Positions 50,805-60,758 of a stretch of 64,000 bases of DNA are shown here, piece by piece. The DNA comes from Streptacidiphilus jeojiense (GTDB lineage Bacteria > Actinomycetota > Actinomycetes > Streptomycetales > Streptomycetaceae), in assembly GCF_000719095.1 (NCBI RefSeq), contig NZ_JOEH01000020.1:62001-126000 (forward strand), read 5' to 3'. Under the pieces are notes generated by a model, which did no database searches, was not told where the DNA came from, and worked only from the letters and a program-made list of their open reading frames with translations. Numbering within the stretch: position 1 is the stretch's first letter; each line of letters begins with the position of its first letter. A program made the position numbers and the translations under genes.

Positions 50805-51730
50805 GCGTTGTAGGCGTTCAGCTCGGCGTCGCCGTCGCGGTCCGCGGTGCGGTCCTTGCGGCGCGAGACCCGCTCCTCCGACTTGGCCCACTGGAAGGTC
50901 AGCGCGATCAGCACGATGAAGGTCGGGATCTCGCTGAACGCCCAGGCGAGCCCGCCGGCCAGGTGCTGGTCGGTGAGCGGGTCCACGTGCAGCGAGGCCA
51001 TCGGGTGCGCGTACGAGGTCACCATCAGCCCGGAGGCCATCATCACGGCCACGCCGAAGAAGGCGTGGAACGGCATGCCGATGAAGAGCTCCAGCATCCG
51101 CATCAGGTGCCCGGGGCGGTGCGGCCCCGGGTCGACGCCCATGATCGGCCAGAAGAACAGCAGTCCCACGCCCAGGAAGTGGACCATCATCAGGGTGTGC
51201 CCGGCCTGGGAGCGCATCAGGAAGTCGAACAGCGGGGTGAAGTAGAGCCCGTAGAGGCTGGCGATGAACAGCGGGATGGTGAAGGCCGGGTGCGAGACCA
51301 CCTTCACGTAGCGCGAGTGCAGCAGCGACACCAGCAGGTCGCGCGGCGAGAACGGCCCCTTGGCCGCGGGCAGCGCCCGCAGCGCCAGCGTGATCGGCGC
51401 GCCCAGCAGCAGGATGATCGGCGACAGCATGGAGAGCACCATGTGCTGCAGCATGTGCGCGCTCAGCAGCTGCATCCCGTAGGCGTCCAGCCGGGTGCAG
51501 GTGACCACGGCGACGGTGAGCGTGCCCAGCACCCAGGCGACGGTGCGGCCCAGCGGCCAGCTGTCGCCGCGGCGGCGCAACCGCACCACCCCGGCCAGGT
51601 ACAGACCCAGCATCAGCGCGCAGCCGACCACGAAGGGCCAGTCCGCGGACGGGTCGAGGGCCAGTGCCCGGCCGAGGGTCAGCGGCGGGAGGTCGTGCCC
51701 CATGCCCGGCATTCCCGGCATGTCGCCCAT
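50771..51730 (-). CDS. Cytochrome c oxidase assembly protein, CtaG/caa3 type
   Basis: This 319-residue membrane protein has about seven helices. Conserved histidine-containing segments are SAHMLQHMVLSMLSP, HPAFTIPLFI, HTLMMVHFLGVGLLFFWP and MPFHAFFGVAVM. These match the CtaG (caa3_CtaG) family of Gram-positive cytochrome oxidase assembly factors. A Met-rich N-terminus, MGDMPGMPGMGH, might bind copper. ATG 51730 was preferred over an open start 39 bases upstream. Confidence 0.82.
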   Translation of the reverse strand: MGDMPGMPGMGHDLPPLTLGRALALDPSADWPFVVGCALMLGLYLAGVVRLRRRGDSWPLGRTVAWVLGTLTVAVVTCTRLDAYGMQLLSAHMLQHMVLSMLSPIILLLGAPITLALRALPAAKGPFSPRDLLVSLLHSRYVKVVSHPAFTIPLFIASLYGLYFTPLFDFLMRSQAGHTLMMVHFLGVGLLFFWPIMGVDPGPHRPGHLMRMLELFIGMPFHAFFGVAVMMASGLMVTSYAHPMASLHVDPLTDQHLAGGLAWAFSEIPTFIVLIALTFQWAKSEERVSRRKDRTADRDGDAELNAYNAYLASLERRSA

Positions 51731-51835
51731 CTGCTGTCCTGCTTTCCTGGTCGTGGCGCACAACCGCAAGCCGCTGTGCTACCCGACCAGGGTAGGACTG
51801 TCCCTTTTGTCCTTCGGACCCGCCCCCCGTGCTGA

Positions 51836-52837
51836 CTACCCCTCAGCGCGCGGGATCAGGGTGTTCTCGCTGGTGCGCCCGGCCAGGAAGTCCTCGACGT
51901 TGGCCAGCGTGGTGTCGATGATCTGGGAGACCGCCGTCCGGGTGAAGTAGGCCTGGTGCGAGGTGACCAGGACCTGGGGGAAGGTCATCAGCCGGGCCAG
52001 GGTGTCGTCGGTGACCACCTCCAGCGAGCGGTCGAAGAAGAACAGCCCGGTCTCCTCCTCGTACACGTCCAGCCCCACCCCGCCGAGGTGGCCCGAGCGC
52101 AGCGACTCGACCAAGGCGGCGGTGTCGACCAGCCCGCCGCGGCTGGAGTTGATCAGCAGTGCGTCGGGCTTCATCCGGGCCAGCGCGCTGTCGTCGATCA
52201 GGTGGTGGGTGTCCGGCAGCAGCGGGACGTGCAGGCTGATCAGGTCGGAGCGGGCCAGCAGCTGCTCCATCGGGACGTAGTCCATGCCCAGCTCGACGCA
52301 GGCCGGGTTCTCGGCGATGTCCCAGCCCAGCAGGGTGGTGCCGAAGCCGTGGGCGATCCGGCTGAAGCACTCGCCGATCTTGCCGGTGCCGATCACGCCG
52401 ACGGTCATCCCGTGGATGTCCCGGCCCATCAGGCCGTCCAGCCGGAAGTCGAACTCCCGGGTCCGCAGCGCCGCCCGGGTGATCCGCCGGTTCACCGCCA
52501 TGGCCAGGGTCCAGGCGAACTCGGCGACCGAGTAGGGGGAGTAGTAGGAGACCCTGGCGACGGTCAGGCCCAGGTCGGCGGCGACGGCCAGGTCGATGTT
52601 GTTGAAGCCGGTGGACCGCTGGGCGATCATCCTGGTCCCGCCGGCGGCCAGGATCCGCAGTGCTGAGGCGTCCAGGCTGGCGTTGACGCTGGTGCTGATC
52701 ACCTCGTGGCCGGCCGCCAGCGGGGCGGTGTCGGCGTTGAGGAAGACCTCCAGGCAGTGCACCGGGTGGCGGCCCGCGAAGGCCTTCTCGATCAGCGGCT
52801 TCTCGTCGGCCTGCACGCCGTAGGCAAGGATCTCCAT
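51836..52837 (-). CDS. D-2-hydroxyacid dehydrogenase (D-lactate dehydrogenase-like)
   Basis: This 333-residue NAD-dependent enzyme has the Rossmann motif VGVIGTGKIGECFSRIA. The catalytic Arg is in NSSRGGLVD, a Glu in DVYEEE, and the His in LVTSHQAYFT. The SHQAY form and RSTGFNNIDL are typical of fermentative D-lactate dehydrogenases. Minus-strand TAGCGT (52849-52844) lies 6 bases before the ATG, so the gene appears leaderless. Confidence 0.86.
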   Translation of the reverse strand: MEILAYGVQADEKPLIEKAFAGRHPVHCLEVFLNADTAPLAAGHEVISTSVNASLDASALRILAAGGTRMIAQRSTGFNNIDLAVAADLGLTVARVSYYSPYSVAEFAWTLAMAVNRRITRAALRTREFDFRLDGLMGRDIHGMTVGVIGTGKIGECFSRIAHGFGTTLLGWDIAENPACVELGMDYVPMEQLLARSDLISLHVPLLPDTHHLIDDSALARMKPDALLINSSRGGLVDTAALVESLRSGHLGGVGLDVYEEETGLFFFDRSLEVVTDDTLARLMTFPQVLVTSHQAYFTRTAVSQIIDTTLANVEDFLAGRTSENTLIPRAEG

Positions 52838-52843
52838 GGGGCC

Positions 52844-52849
52844 ACGCTA
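52844..52849 (-). promoter_or_regulatory. -10 box of a leaderless promoter for the D-hydroxyacid dehydrogenase
   Basis: TAGCGT on the minus strand ends 6 bases before the ATG at 52837. It lies directly downstream of the pfkA terminator. Confidence 0.45.
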
Positions 52850-52853
52850 AGCG

Positions 52854-52889
52854 GAGGGCCCCCGTCCGGCATTCCGGACGGGGGCCCTC
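52854..52889 (-). terminator. 16-bp hairpin terminator after pfkA
   Basis: GAGGGCCCCCGTCCGG pairs perfectly with 52874-52889 around a CATT loop, 19 bases beyond the pfkA stop codon on the minus strand. Confidence 0.85.
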
Positions 52890-52908
52890 GAGGCGGTGCG
52901 GCGGTGCG

Positions 52909-53934
52909 TCAGATGACGGTCTCGGCCTCGGCGTAGCGCTCCGCCGGGACGGTCTTCAGGTCGGCGACCGCCTCCGCCAGCGGCACCAGGTTGATCTGGG
53001 TCCCCTGCAGCGCGGTGATGTGCCCGAAGGCGCCCTTGTGCACGGCCTCGACGGCGTGCCAGCCGAAGCGGGTGGCCAGCACCCGGTCGTAGGCGGTGGG
53101 GGTGCCGCCGCGCTGGACGTGGCCGAGGATCACCGGCTTGGCCTCCTTGCCCAGCCGGTGCTCCAGCTCCATGGACAGCTGGGTGGCGACACCGGTGAAG
53201 CGCTCGTGGCCGTAGATGTCCACGCTGCCCTCCTCCCAGTGCATGGTGCCCGGCTCCGGCTTGGCGCCCTCGGCGCAGACCACGATGGCGAACTTCTTGC
53301 CGCGCTCGAAGCGCTCGCGCACCACCGCGGTGACCCGGTCGATGTTGAAGGGGCGCTCGGGCACGATGATGGCGTGCGCGCCCGCCGCCATGCCCGCGTG
53401 CAGCGCGATCCAGCCGGTGTGGCGGCCCATCAGCTCCACCACCATGACCCGCTGGTGCGACTCGGCGGTGGTCTTCAGCCGGTCCAGCGCCTCGGTGGCC
53501 ACCGAGACCGCGGTGTCGAAGCCGAAGGTGACATCGGTGCAGGCGATGTCGTTGTCGATGGTCTTGGGCACGCCCACGATCGGCAGTCCGCCGTCGGACA
53601 GCAGCCGGGCCGCCTTGAGGGTGCCCTCACCGCCGATCGGGATGATGCCGTCGAGGCCGATCTCCTCGCAGTAGGCCTTCGCCCGGGCGACGCCGTCGCG
53701 CAGATGGCTGGGCTGCACCCGGGTCGAGCCGAGGATGGTCCCGCCCTGGGCCAGGATGCCGCTGACGGAGTCCAGGGTCAGCTCGCGGTGCTGGCCCTCC
53801 AGCAGGCCCTTCCAGCCGTCCTCGAAGCCGATGATCTCGTCGCCGTGGTCGACCACGCCGCGGTGGACCACGGAGCGGATCACGGCGTTCAGACCGGGGC
53901 AGTCTCCGCCGCTGGTCAGCACACCAATACGCAT
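52909..53934 (-). CDS. pfkA: ATP-dependent 6-phosphofructokinase
   Basis: This 341-residue glycolytic enzyme phosphorylates fructose 6-phosphate. It has the ATP loop GVLTSGGDCPGLNAVIR, the GGEGT segment, the catalytic PKTIDNDI motif, and the substrate loops VELMGRHTGWIAL and GHVQRGGTP. The Gly after Glu in GGEGT combined with Lys in PKTIDND is the actinobacterial variant, known to use ATP in Streptomyces coelicolor. GGGAG lies 9 bases before the ATG. Confidence 0.93.
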   Translation of the reverse strand: MRIGVLTSGGDCPGLNAVIRSVVHRGVVDHGDEIIGFEDGWKGLLEGQHRELTLDSVSGILAQGGTILGSTRVQPSHLRDGVARAKAYCEEIGLDGIIPIGGEGTLKAARLLSDGGLPIVGVPKTIDNDIACTDVTFGFDTAVSVATEALDRLKTTAESHQRVMVVELMGRHTGWIALHAGMAAGAHAIIVPERPFNIDRVTAVVRERFERGKKFAIVVCAEGAKPEPGTMHWEEGSVDIYGHERFTGVATQLSMELEHRLGKEAKPVILGHVQRGGTPTAYDRVLATRFGWHAVEAVHKGAFGHITALQGTQINLVPLAEAVADLKTVPAERYAEAETVI

Positions 53935-54025
53935 CGCTTTACAACTCCCGAGCAGAACCGGAACGACCGGACTTCAGCGCCCGACAACCCGCCACCGTAC
54001 AGGGGTCGGCCCACGCGGGATCAAC

Positions 54026-54038
54026 GTGAACGTTTCAC
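54026..54038. promoter_or_regulatory. Inverted repeat upstream of pfkA
   Basis: GTGAA-CGT-TTCAC lies about 90 bases before the pfkA start in its control region. The rest of the gap between pfkA and gatD (53935-54270) holds a gatD-side hairpin and no gene. Confidence 0.4.
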
Positions 54039-54093
54039 CTGTATGAAGGTGTGGCAAATCGGACTATTTACCCCATCGAGATGATACCGCCCA

Positions 54094-54113
54094 CCAGCCT
54101 CCGGCCAGGCTGG
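54094..54113 (-). terminator. Hairpin downstream of murT-gatD
   Basis: CCAGCCT and AGGCTGG form a 7-bp stem around a 6-base loop, in the gap after the gatD stop on the minus strand. Confidence 0.45.
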
Positions 54114-54270
54114 AGCGGACGCGGGTCGGCTCCTTCGCCGTCCCGCGCGGGGAGGGTCCTGCTCTGCGCGCCGCACGCCCCTGACGGGTGCGGCCCTGCA
54201 CCCTGACGGGCGGCACGCAGCTGCTGCTGCACCGGCGACTGCGGAATCGCCGGACTCTTCGCTTCCCCTG

Positions 54271-55002
54271 CTACTGGGCCGGCTGCTGGACGGCCGCGAT
54301 GCGCTCGGCGCGCAGCGCTTCGTACCAGGTGTTGTCGGCCGGCGGCAGTGCGCTGACGTCCAGCGCCAGCTTGATCAGCAGATCCGCCACGCCCGGGTTG
54401 CGGGCGAGGATCGGACCGTGCAGATAGGTGCCGAAGACGGTGTCCCGCCAGGCTCCCTCGGTTCCGTCGCCGGTGCCGTTGCCGCCGCCGACGGTGACCC
54501 GGGCCAGCGGGGAGACCCCTTGGCCCAGGTGGGTGACGCCCTGGTGGTTCTCGAAACCGGTCAGGGTGGGCAGACCGAGCCGGGGGTCGGGCTCGGCCAG
54601 GATGTCGCCGACATTGCGGGCGCCCTCGCCGCGGGTGCTCCACACGTCCAGCAGGCCGAGGCCCGGGGTGCGCTGGCCCATGTCGTCGATGAACTCGTGG
54701 CCCATGATCTGGTAGCCGGCGCAGACGCCCAGCACGATCGCGCCGTTCTCCACCGCCCGGCCCAGCCCCGGGTCGGCCCGGAGCCGCTCGCCGGCCAGCC
54801 GCTGCGGACGGTCCTCGCCGCCGCCCAGCAGGTAGATGTCCCCGCTGGTCGGGATCGGCTGGTCGGACCGCACGTCGATCCGGGCGACCTCCAGGCCGCG
54901 CTGGCGGGCCCGCCGCTCCACGACCAGGACGTTGCCGCGGTCGCCGTAGGTGCTCAGCAGGTCCGGGTAGACCCAGACCAGGCGCAGTGCGCTCTCGCTC
55001 AT
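54271..55002 (-). CDS. gatD: Lipid II isoglutaminyl synthase, glutaminase subunit
   Basis: This 243-residue class I-type glutamine amidotransferase of the CobB/CobQ group has the nucleophile Cys in GVCAGYQIMGHEF and the catalytic His in VFGTYLHGPILARN. With MurT it amidates the glutamate of lipid II stem peptides. It starts 19 bases after the murT stop, in the standard murT-gatD order. Confidence 0.9.
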   Translation of the reverse strand: MSESALRLVWVYPDLLSTYGDRGNVLVVERRARQRGLEVARIDVRSDQPIPTSGDIYLLGGGEDRPQRLAGERLRADPGLGRAVENGAIVLGVCAGYQIMGHEFIDDMGQRTPGLGLLDVWSTRGEGARNVGDILAEPDPRLGLPTLTGFENHQGVTHLGQGVSPLARVTVGGGNGTGDGTEGAWRDTVFGTYLHGPILARNPGVADLLIKLALDVSALPPADNTWYEALRAERIAAVQQPAQ

Positions 55003-55021
55003 GGCAGTCGATTCCTCTTCG

Positions 55022-56278
55022 TCAGCCGCGCACGTCGCGGCGCAGCTGCTGGAACGCGGTGTAGTTGGCGATGGCCTCGATGCGTCCGGGCGGCGCCGCG
55101 GCGACGGCCTGCGCCAGCGTCTCGACCACCTGGAAGTGCACCCCGGCGACCTCCAGCCGGACCGCCAGGTCCAGCTTGCGCTGGCCCATCACGAACACCG
55201 GGTGGCCGACCAGCCGCTCGTAGTCGACGTCCCACAGCCAGGAGGTGTCGGTGCCGTCGGCCGACAGCGCGTTCACCGAGAGCACCACCGGCGCGGGCGG
55301 CTGGTCGATCAGGGTGAAGGTCTCCAGCCAGCCGGCCGGGTTCTTCGCCAGCAGCAGCCGCACCTCGCGGCCGCCGAACTGCACCGACTCGTAGCGCCCG
55401 GCCACCGCCTGGACCGCCTGCATCCGTTGCAGCGCGATCTGCGGGTGCACCCCGAAGACCGCGGCCACCGCGGCGGAGCTGGTCGCGTTGGAGAGGTTGG
55501 CCCGGCCCGGCAGCTGCAGCTGGATCAGCCAGCCCTGCCCCTGCGGGTCCACCACGTGCTCGCCCTGCAGCGCCCAGTGCGGCTGCGGGCGGCGGAAGCC
55601 GCAGGACGGGCAGAACCAGTCCTCGCCCGGCCGCTGCATCACGCCGCCGCAGCTCGGGCAGGACCAGGCGTCCTCGCGGTAGGCCTGCCCGGCGGCCACC
55701 CAGACCACCTTGCGGCAGGAGGACGCCGCCCAGGTGACCAGCGGGTCGTCGGCGTTGGCGATGATCACGGCCTCGCTGCCCTGCAGGCCCTCGCGCCACC
55801 GCTCGGCGAGCATCCGGGTCTCCGAGGACCGGTCCAGCTGGTCCCGGGACAGGTTGAGCAGTGCGATCGCCTTGGGGGCGGTGTCCTTGGCGACGCCGAC
55901 CAGGTACTTCTCGTCGACCTCGATCACACCGAAGCGGGCGTCGCTGCCGTCGGCCAGCGCCGAGGTGATCCCGGCCGGCATGTTGGCGCCCAGCGCGTTG
56001 GACACCACGGGCCCGGCCGCCTTCAGCGCCTCGGCGATCAGCCGGGTCGTGGTGGTCTTGCCGTTGGTGGCGGAGACCAGCACCACGTCCAGGTTCTCGG
56101 CCAGGCTGCGCAGCAGGTCGGGGTCGAGCCGCAGGGCGACCTTCCCACCGATCACGGAACCGCTGCCGCGTCCGGCCGTACGCGAGACCGCAGCGGCGAC
56201 CTTGCCCGCCGTCACGGCGAGCTTGGCGCGCGGGGGCAGCGTGGCCGAGGGCCCGGCCGGCTCGGGGTTCGCTGGCAT
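55022..56278 (-). CDS. murT: Lipid II isoglutaminyl synthase, Mur-ligase subunit
   Basis: This 418-residue Mur ligase-like protein has the ATP loop VSATNGKTTTTRLIAEAL, the central LNLSRDQLDRSSE motif and a C-terminal DUF1727 domain. A four-cysteine zinc ribbon insert, CPSCGGVMQ and WFCPSCG, is typical of MurT. It activates the lipid II glutamate while GatD supplies ammonia. AGGAGAG precedes ATG 56278. Confidence 0.92.
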   Translation of the reverse strand: MPANPEPAGPSATLPPRAKLAVTAGKVAAAVSRTAGRGSGSVIGGKVALRLDPDLLRSLAENLDVVLVSATNGKTTTTRLIAEALKAAGPVVSNALGANMPAGITSALADGSDARFGVIEVDEKYLVGVAKDTAPKAIALLNLSRDQLDRSSETRMLAERWREGLQGSEAVIIANADDPLVTWAASSCRKVVWVAAGQAYREDAWSCPSCGGVMQRPGEDWFCPSCGFRRPQPHWALQGEHVVDPQGQGWLIQLQLPGRANLSNATSSAAVAAVFGVHPQIALQRMQAVQAVAGRYESVQFGGREVRLLLAKNPAGWLETFTLIDQPPAPVVLSVNALSADGTDTSWLWDVDYERLVGHPVFVMGQRKLDLAVRLEVAGVHFQVVETLAQAVAAAPPGRIEAIANYTAFQQLRRDVRG

Positions 56279-56356
56279 CGTGGTCGCTCTCCTCCTGTGT
56301 ACAGACGCGCTCAGCCTACCGGCAAGGCCGATTCCGCCAAGCAGCAGCATCACGCC

Positions 56357-56362
56357 TAGGCT
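56357..56362 (+). promoter_or_regulatory. -10 box of a leaderless promoter for def
   Basis: TAGGCT ends 7 bases before ATG 56370, giving an mRNA that starts at the start codon. Confidence 0.5.
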
Positions 56363-56369
56363 CCTGCTC

Positions 56370-56924
56370 ATGGCTCGAACGCGTCCCCGCATCCCCGGCA
56401 GCAACGGCACCGTGCACCCCGTCATTCCCTGGGCCGAGCCGGTGCTGCGCACCCCCTGTGCCACCGTCACCACCTTCGACGACCAGCTCGAACGGCTGGT
56501 CGAGGACCTCTTCGCCACCATGTACGCGGCGGACGGTGTGGGCCTGGCGGCCAATCAGATCGGGGTGGGTCTGCGGGTGTTCGTCTTCGACTGCCCGGAC
56601 GACGACGATGTCCGCCATCTGGGACACCTGGTCAACCCGGTCCTGGTCGAGGCGGACGGCGTGGAGGTCCGCGGCGAGGAGGGCTGCCTCTCGCTCCCCG
56701 GCCTGCGGGCCGGGACCCCGCGCTGGGACCGCGCCCTGGTCCGGGGTCAGGACCTCACCGGCGCGGACCTCGAACTCGAGGGCACCGGCTTCTTCGCCCG
56801 CTGCCTCCAACACGAGACCGACCACCTCGACGGCACAGTCTTCCTGGACCGCCTCACCGGCCTGCGAGCCACCACCGCCAGACGCAAAGCCCGCTCCGCC
56901 GACTGGTACCACCCGCACACCTAA
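56370..56924 (+). CDS. def: Peptide deformylase
   Basis: This 184-residue metalloenzyme removes the formyl group from new polypeptides. All three motifs are present: GVGLAANQIG, EGCLSLPG with the metal-binding Cys, and QHETDHLDG with the HExxH histidines. It is divergent from murT. The length is normal for actinobacterial Def. Confidence 0.93.
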   Translation: MARTRPRIPGSNGTVHPVIPWAEPVLRTPCATVTTFDDQLERLVEDLFATMYAADGVGLAANQIGVGLRVFVFDCPDDDDVRHLGHLVNPVLVEADGVEVRGEEGCLSLPGLRAGTPRWDRALVRGQDLTGADLELEGTGFFARCLQHETDHLDGTVFLDRLTGLRATTARRKARSADWYHPHT

Positions 56925-56930
56925 GGGGCG

Positions 56931-56960
56931 CGGGGAACTGCGCGAACAACCACCCCCAAT
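56931..56960. repeat. Second copy (half-element) of the dispersed intergenic repeat
   Basis: GGGGCGCGGGGAACTGCGCG followed by AACAACCA matches the right arm of the element at 36991-37018. The matching inverted arm is absent here. It sits between the convergent def and TetR genes. Confidence 0.7.
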
Positions 56961-56992
56961 GCGGATCTCCGAACAAACCGTCACCACCCACT

Positions 56993-57595
56993 TCAGTGGC
57001 TCCCCGCCGTAGGCCTCTCGCCGGCGGCAGCCAGCCGCCCCCACAACAGATCAGCCAGCGTCTGCACCATCCGCTCCCGCGGAAACGGCCGGGTCTCCAG
57101 CCACCAGTCACCCCCCGCCAGCACCATCCCGGTGATCGCCTGCCCCCACGCCGCGGCCAGCACCCCGCTGTCCGGCCCGAGATCCACCTGCTCCCGCACC
57201 GCCAGGGTCAGCTCGTCCGCGATCATCCGCAGCGCCGGCGCCAGCGGCCCCGCCGGCGACAGCCCGTCCGCCGCCGGGTCGGGGTGCACCAGGAAGCGGT
57301 ACACCTGCGGCCGTGCCTCGATCGCCGCGAGGTAGGTGTCGATGACCGCCTCGACCCGGTCCCGCCGCTCCAGCGGCAGCGCCAGTGCCGCCCGCACCGC
57401 CTCCAGCAGCCCCGCGGTGTGCCGCTCGGCCAGGGCCCGGTAGAGCCCGTTCTTGTCGCCGAAGTGCCGGTACAGGATCGGCTTGGTGATCCCGGCCTCC
57501 GCGGCGATGGTGTTCATGCTGGCCCGGGGCCCGTCCCGGCGCACCACGCGGTCGGCGGCGTCCAGGAGTTCGCTGCGGCGGTCGGCGGTCGGCAT
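56993..57595 (-). CDS. TetR-family transcriptional regulator
   Basis: This 200-residue repressor has the N-terminal helix-turn-helix ASMNTIAAEAGITKPILYRH followed by FGDKNGLYRALAERH. The C-terminal ligand domain ends MVLAGGDWWLETRPFPRERM. It is divergent from an acyl-CoA dehydrogenase gene and two dyads lie between, so it very probably senses an acyl-CoA or fatty acid and controls that gene and itself. Confidence 0.85.
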   Translation of the reverse strand: MPTADRRSELLDAADRVVRRDGPRASMNTIAAEAGITKPILYRHFGDKNGLYRALAERHTAGLLEAVRAALALPLERRDRVEAVIDTYLAAIEARPQVYRFLVHPDPAADGLSPAGPLAPALRMIADELTLAVREQVDLGPDSGVLAAAWGQAITGMVLAGGDWWLETRPFPRERMVQTLADLLWGRLAAAGERPTAGSH

Positions 57596-57598
57596 TCC

Positions 57599-57652
57599 TT
57601 GACATTCCTTACTCGTCGGTAACAGACTGGGCAGTCAGTTACCGAAGGTAAC
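57599..57652. promoter_or_regulatory. Acyl-CoA dehydrogenase promoter with two TetR operators
   Basis: TTGACA (57599-57604) and CAGACT (57623-57628) are 18 bases apart. The dyad TTACTCGTCGGTAAC (57609-57623) fills the spacer, and a near-copy, GTTACC-GAA-GGTAAC (57638-57652), lies at the transcription start. The pair also overlaps the upstream region of the TetR gene. Confidence 0.65.
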
Positions 57653-57710
57653 ACCAGCTCGGCCCAAAACGTATGAAAACCACGCCCGACCTGCCCGGGA
57701 GCAACGCATC

Positions 57711-58948
<1,238 letters not shown>

Positions 58949-58952
<4 letters not shown>

Positions 58953-59440
58953 TCGCGGGAGCTGCGCTCGGCGTCCTCCAGCATGGTCTTGAGCGAGGAG
59001 AGGATCATCACCCAGCCACTGCTGATCCCCGCCAGCATGGTGCTCTCCGGGGTGTCGAAGCCGTCGTGGGTGAGCGTCAGCCGGACGCCGAGCGCGGGGA
59101 CCTCGGCCGGTTCGATGTCGAAGCGGACCTGTGACTTCTCGGTGTGGGCCGCCTCGAACTCCTGCTCCGAGGCGAAGAGTTCACGGTGCATCGGCAGCAC
59201 CCGGTGCCAGCTGTAGGCGAGTGTGCGGCCGGGGTCGGCGGCGATGACGTGCTGGTCCAGATCCTGGTAGTCCCCGTCGGGACCCATCTTCCAGAGCACC
59301 GGGGAGCCGACCTGCCAGTCGGACTTCGGCCCCCAGCCGCCGAAGTACTGCTGGGCCGCCTCGGCGTCGGTCAGTGCCTGGTAGAGGTGGGCCGGCGTGG
59401 TCCGGATGTAGATCTGGTAGACGAACTCGGATGCGCTCAT
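58949..59440 (-). CDS. SRPBCC-family (AHSA1-like) protein
   Basis: This 163-residue protein begins EFVYQIYIRTTPAHLYQALTD and continues AAQQYFGGWGPKSDWQVGSP, then HDGFDTPESTMLAGISSGWV. This is the activator-of-Hsp90-ATPase-like (AHSA1) branch of SRPBCC domains. Many bacterial members accompany ArsR regulators, but none is near. The ligand is unknown. Confidence 0.8.
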
Positions 59441-59488
59441 GGGCTGACCTGACTCCTTCGGTGACGAGCCCCCCTGGCTGACGCCGTC

Positions 59489-60655
59489 TCAGGCCGGGAC
59501 GCCTTCGGGCTCCGCGGAGCCGGTCGAGGTGCGGCTGGTCCCGGTCTCCGCCCCGGCCCCGTCCAGTGGCGCGGCGACCGCGCGCCACCAGGGGCGGAAC
59601 ACGGTGCCCGCGGCCGGCTCGAAGGGCTCGCCGGGGCGCGGGGTGGCCACCGTGTGCCCCAGCGGCGCGGCGGCCGCCAGGGTGCGCTCGACCGGCTCCT
59701 CCCAGGCGTGCGGCGCCAGGTCGAAGGTGCACCAGTGGATCGGCAGCAGCACCGATCCGCTCTCGCCGGTCAGGTCGCCGTGGGCGCGGACGCCCTCCTC
59801 CGGGGTCATGTGGACCTCGGGCCAGAACTCGCTGTAGGCGCCGACCTGGACCATGGTGGCGTCGAAGGGGCCGTACTGGGCCCCGATCGCGGCGAAGCCG
59901 GGGAAGTAGCCGGTGTCGCCGCTGTGGAAGACCCGGTGCTCGCCGCCCTGGACCACCCAGGAGGCCCACAGCTGGTGCCGACTGGTCCGCGGCCCCCGGC
60001 TGCAGTAGTGCCGGGCCGGGGTCGCGGTGAGGGTGAGCCCGGCGATCCGCGCCGACTCGTTCCAGTCGAGCTCGGTGATCCGGTCCGCCGGCACGACCCA
60101 GTGCTCCAGGTGCGCGCCCACCCCCAGCGGGACGGCGAAGTCCGCGCCGGACCGGACCAGCTCCCGGATCGCGGCCATGTCCAGATGGTCGTAGTGGTCG
60201 TGCGAGACCACGACCACGTCGATCGGGCCGAGCTCGGGCAGCGGGATCGGGTTGGGGTGCAGCCGACGCGGTCCGAACCCGGCGAAGGGGGAGCAGCGCT
60301 CGCCCCAGACCGGGTCGAACAGCACCCGCCGCCCGCCGATCTCGGCGAGCACCGTGGCGTGCCCCATCCAGGTGAGCCGCAGCCCGCTCGCGGGCGGCAC
60401 GGCCAGCTCGGCCGGGGTGAGCCGGTGCACCGGGACGGCCTCGGCCGGGCGGGTCCGCTTCTTGGCCAGCCCCTCGCGCAGGGCGCCCGGGAAGGCCCCG
60501 GAGGCCAGCCGGCGGGTCGGGACCGGGTTGCGGAAGGCGCCGTCCACGAAGTTGGGGGAGCGGCGGATCCGCGCCAGGCGCTCTCCGGTGGGCTCCGCGC
60601 CGAACGCTGCGGGACGCAGATCGGTGATGCGGGCCCAGGGGCCGGTTCCGGGCAC
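59489..60655 (-). CDS. MBL-fold metallo-hydrolase, NAPE-PLD-like
   Basis: This 388-residue enzyme starts at GTG 60655 with AGGAGG close upstream. The metal motif VVSHDHYDHLD (HxHxDH) is followed by a zinc ligand in FHSGDTGYFPG and a His in LPIHWCTFDLAPHAW. The early LRLTWMGHATVLAEIGGRRV segment marks the NAPE-PLD/UlaG-like subgroup. Possible substrates are phospholipid or sugar-lactone esters. Confidence 0.8.
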   Translation of the reverse strand: MPGTGPWARITDLRPAAFGAEPTGERLARIRRSPNFVDGAFRNPVPTRRLASGAFPGALREGLAKKRTRPAEAVPVHRLTPAELAVPPASGLRLTWMGHATVLAEIGGRRVLFDPVWGERCSPFAGFGPRRLHPNPIPLPELGPIDVVVVSHDHYDHLDMAAIRELVRSGADFAVPLGVGAHLEHWVVPADRITELDWNESARIAGLTLTATPARHYCSRGPRTSRHQLWASWVVQGGEHRVFHSGDTGYFPGFAAIGAQYGPFDATMVQVGAYSEFWPEVHMTPEEGVRAHGDLTGESGSVLLPIHWCTFDLAPHAWEEPVERTLAAAAPLGHTVATPRPGEPFEPAAGTVFRPWWRAVAAPLDGAGAETGTSRTSTGSAEPEGVPA

Positions 60656-60733
60656 AGCGCCTCCTAGGACGAGGAAACCATGATTCCCGGGAAGCGTACC
60701 TGCGGGCCGCCGACGCGGCTCGGCAGTTGTTTC

Positions 60734-60757
60734 CGGCTCGGCCCCGGCTGAGCCGGC
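60734..60757 (-). terminator. Hairpin after the MaoC gene
   Basis: CCGGCTC and GAGCCGG form a 7-bp stem around a GC-rich 10-base loop, immediately beyond the MaoC stop on the minus strand. Confidence 0.5.
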
Positions 60758-60758
60758 G

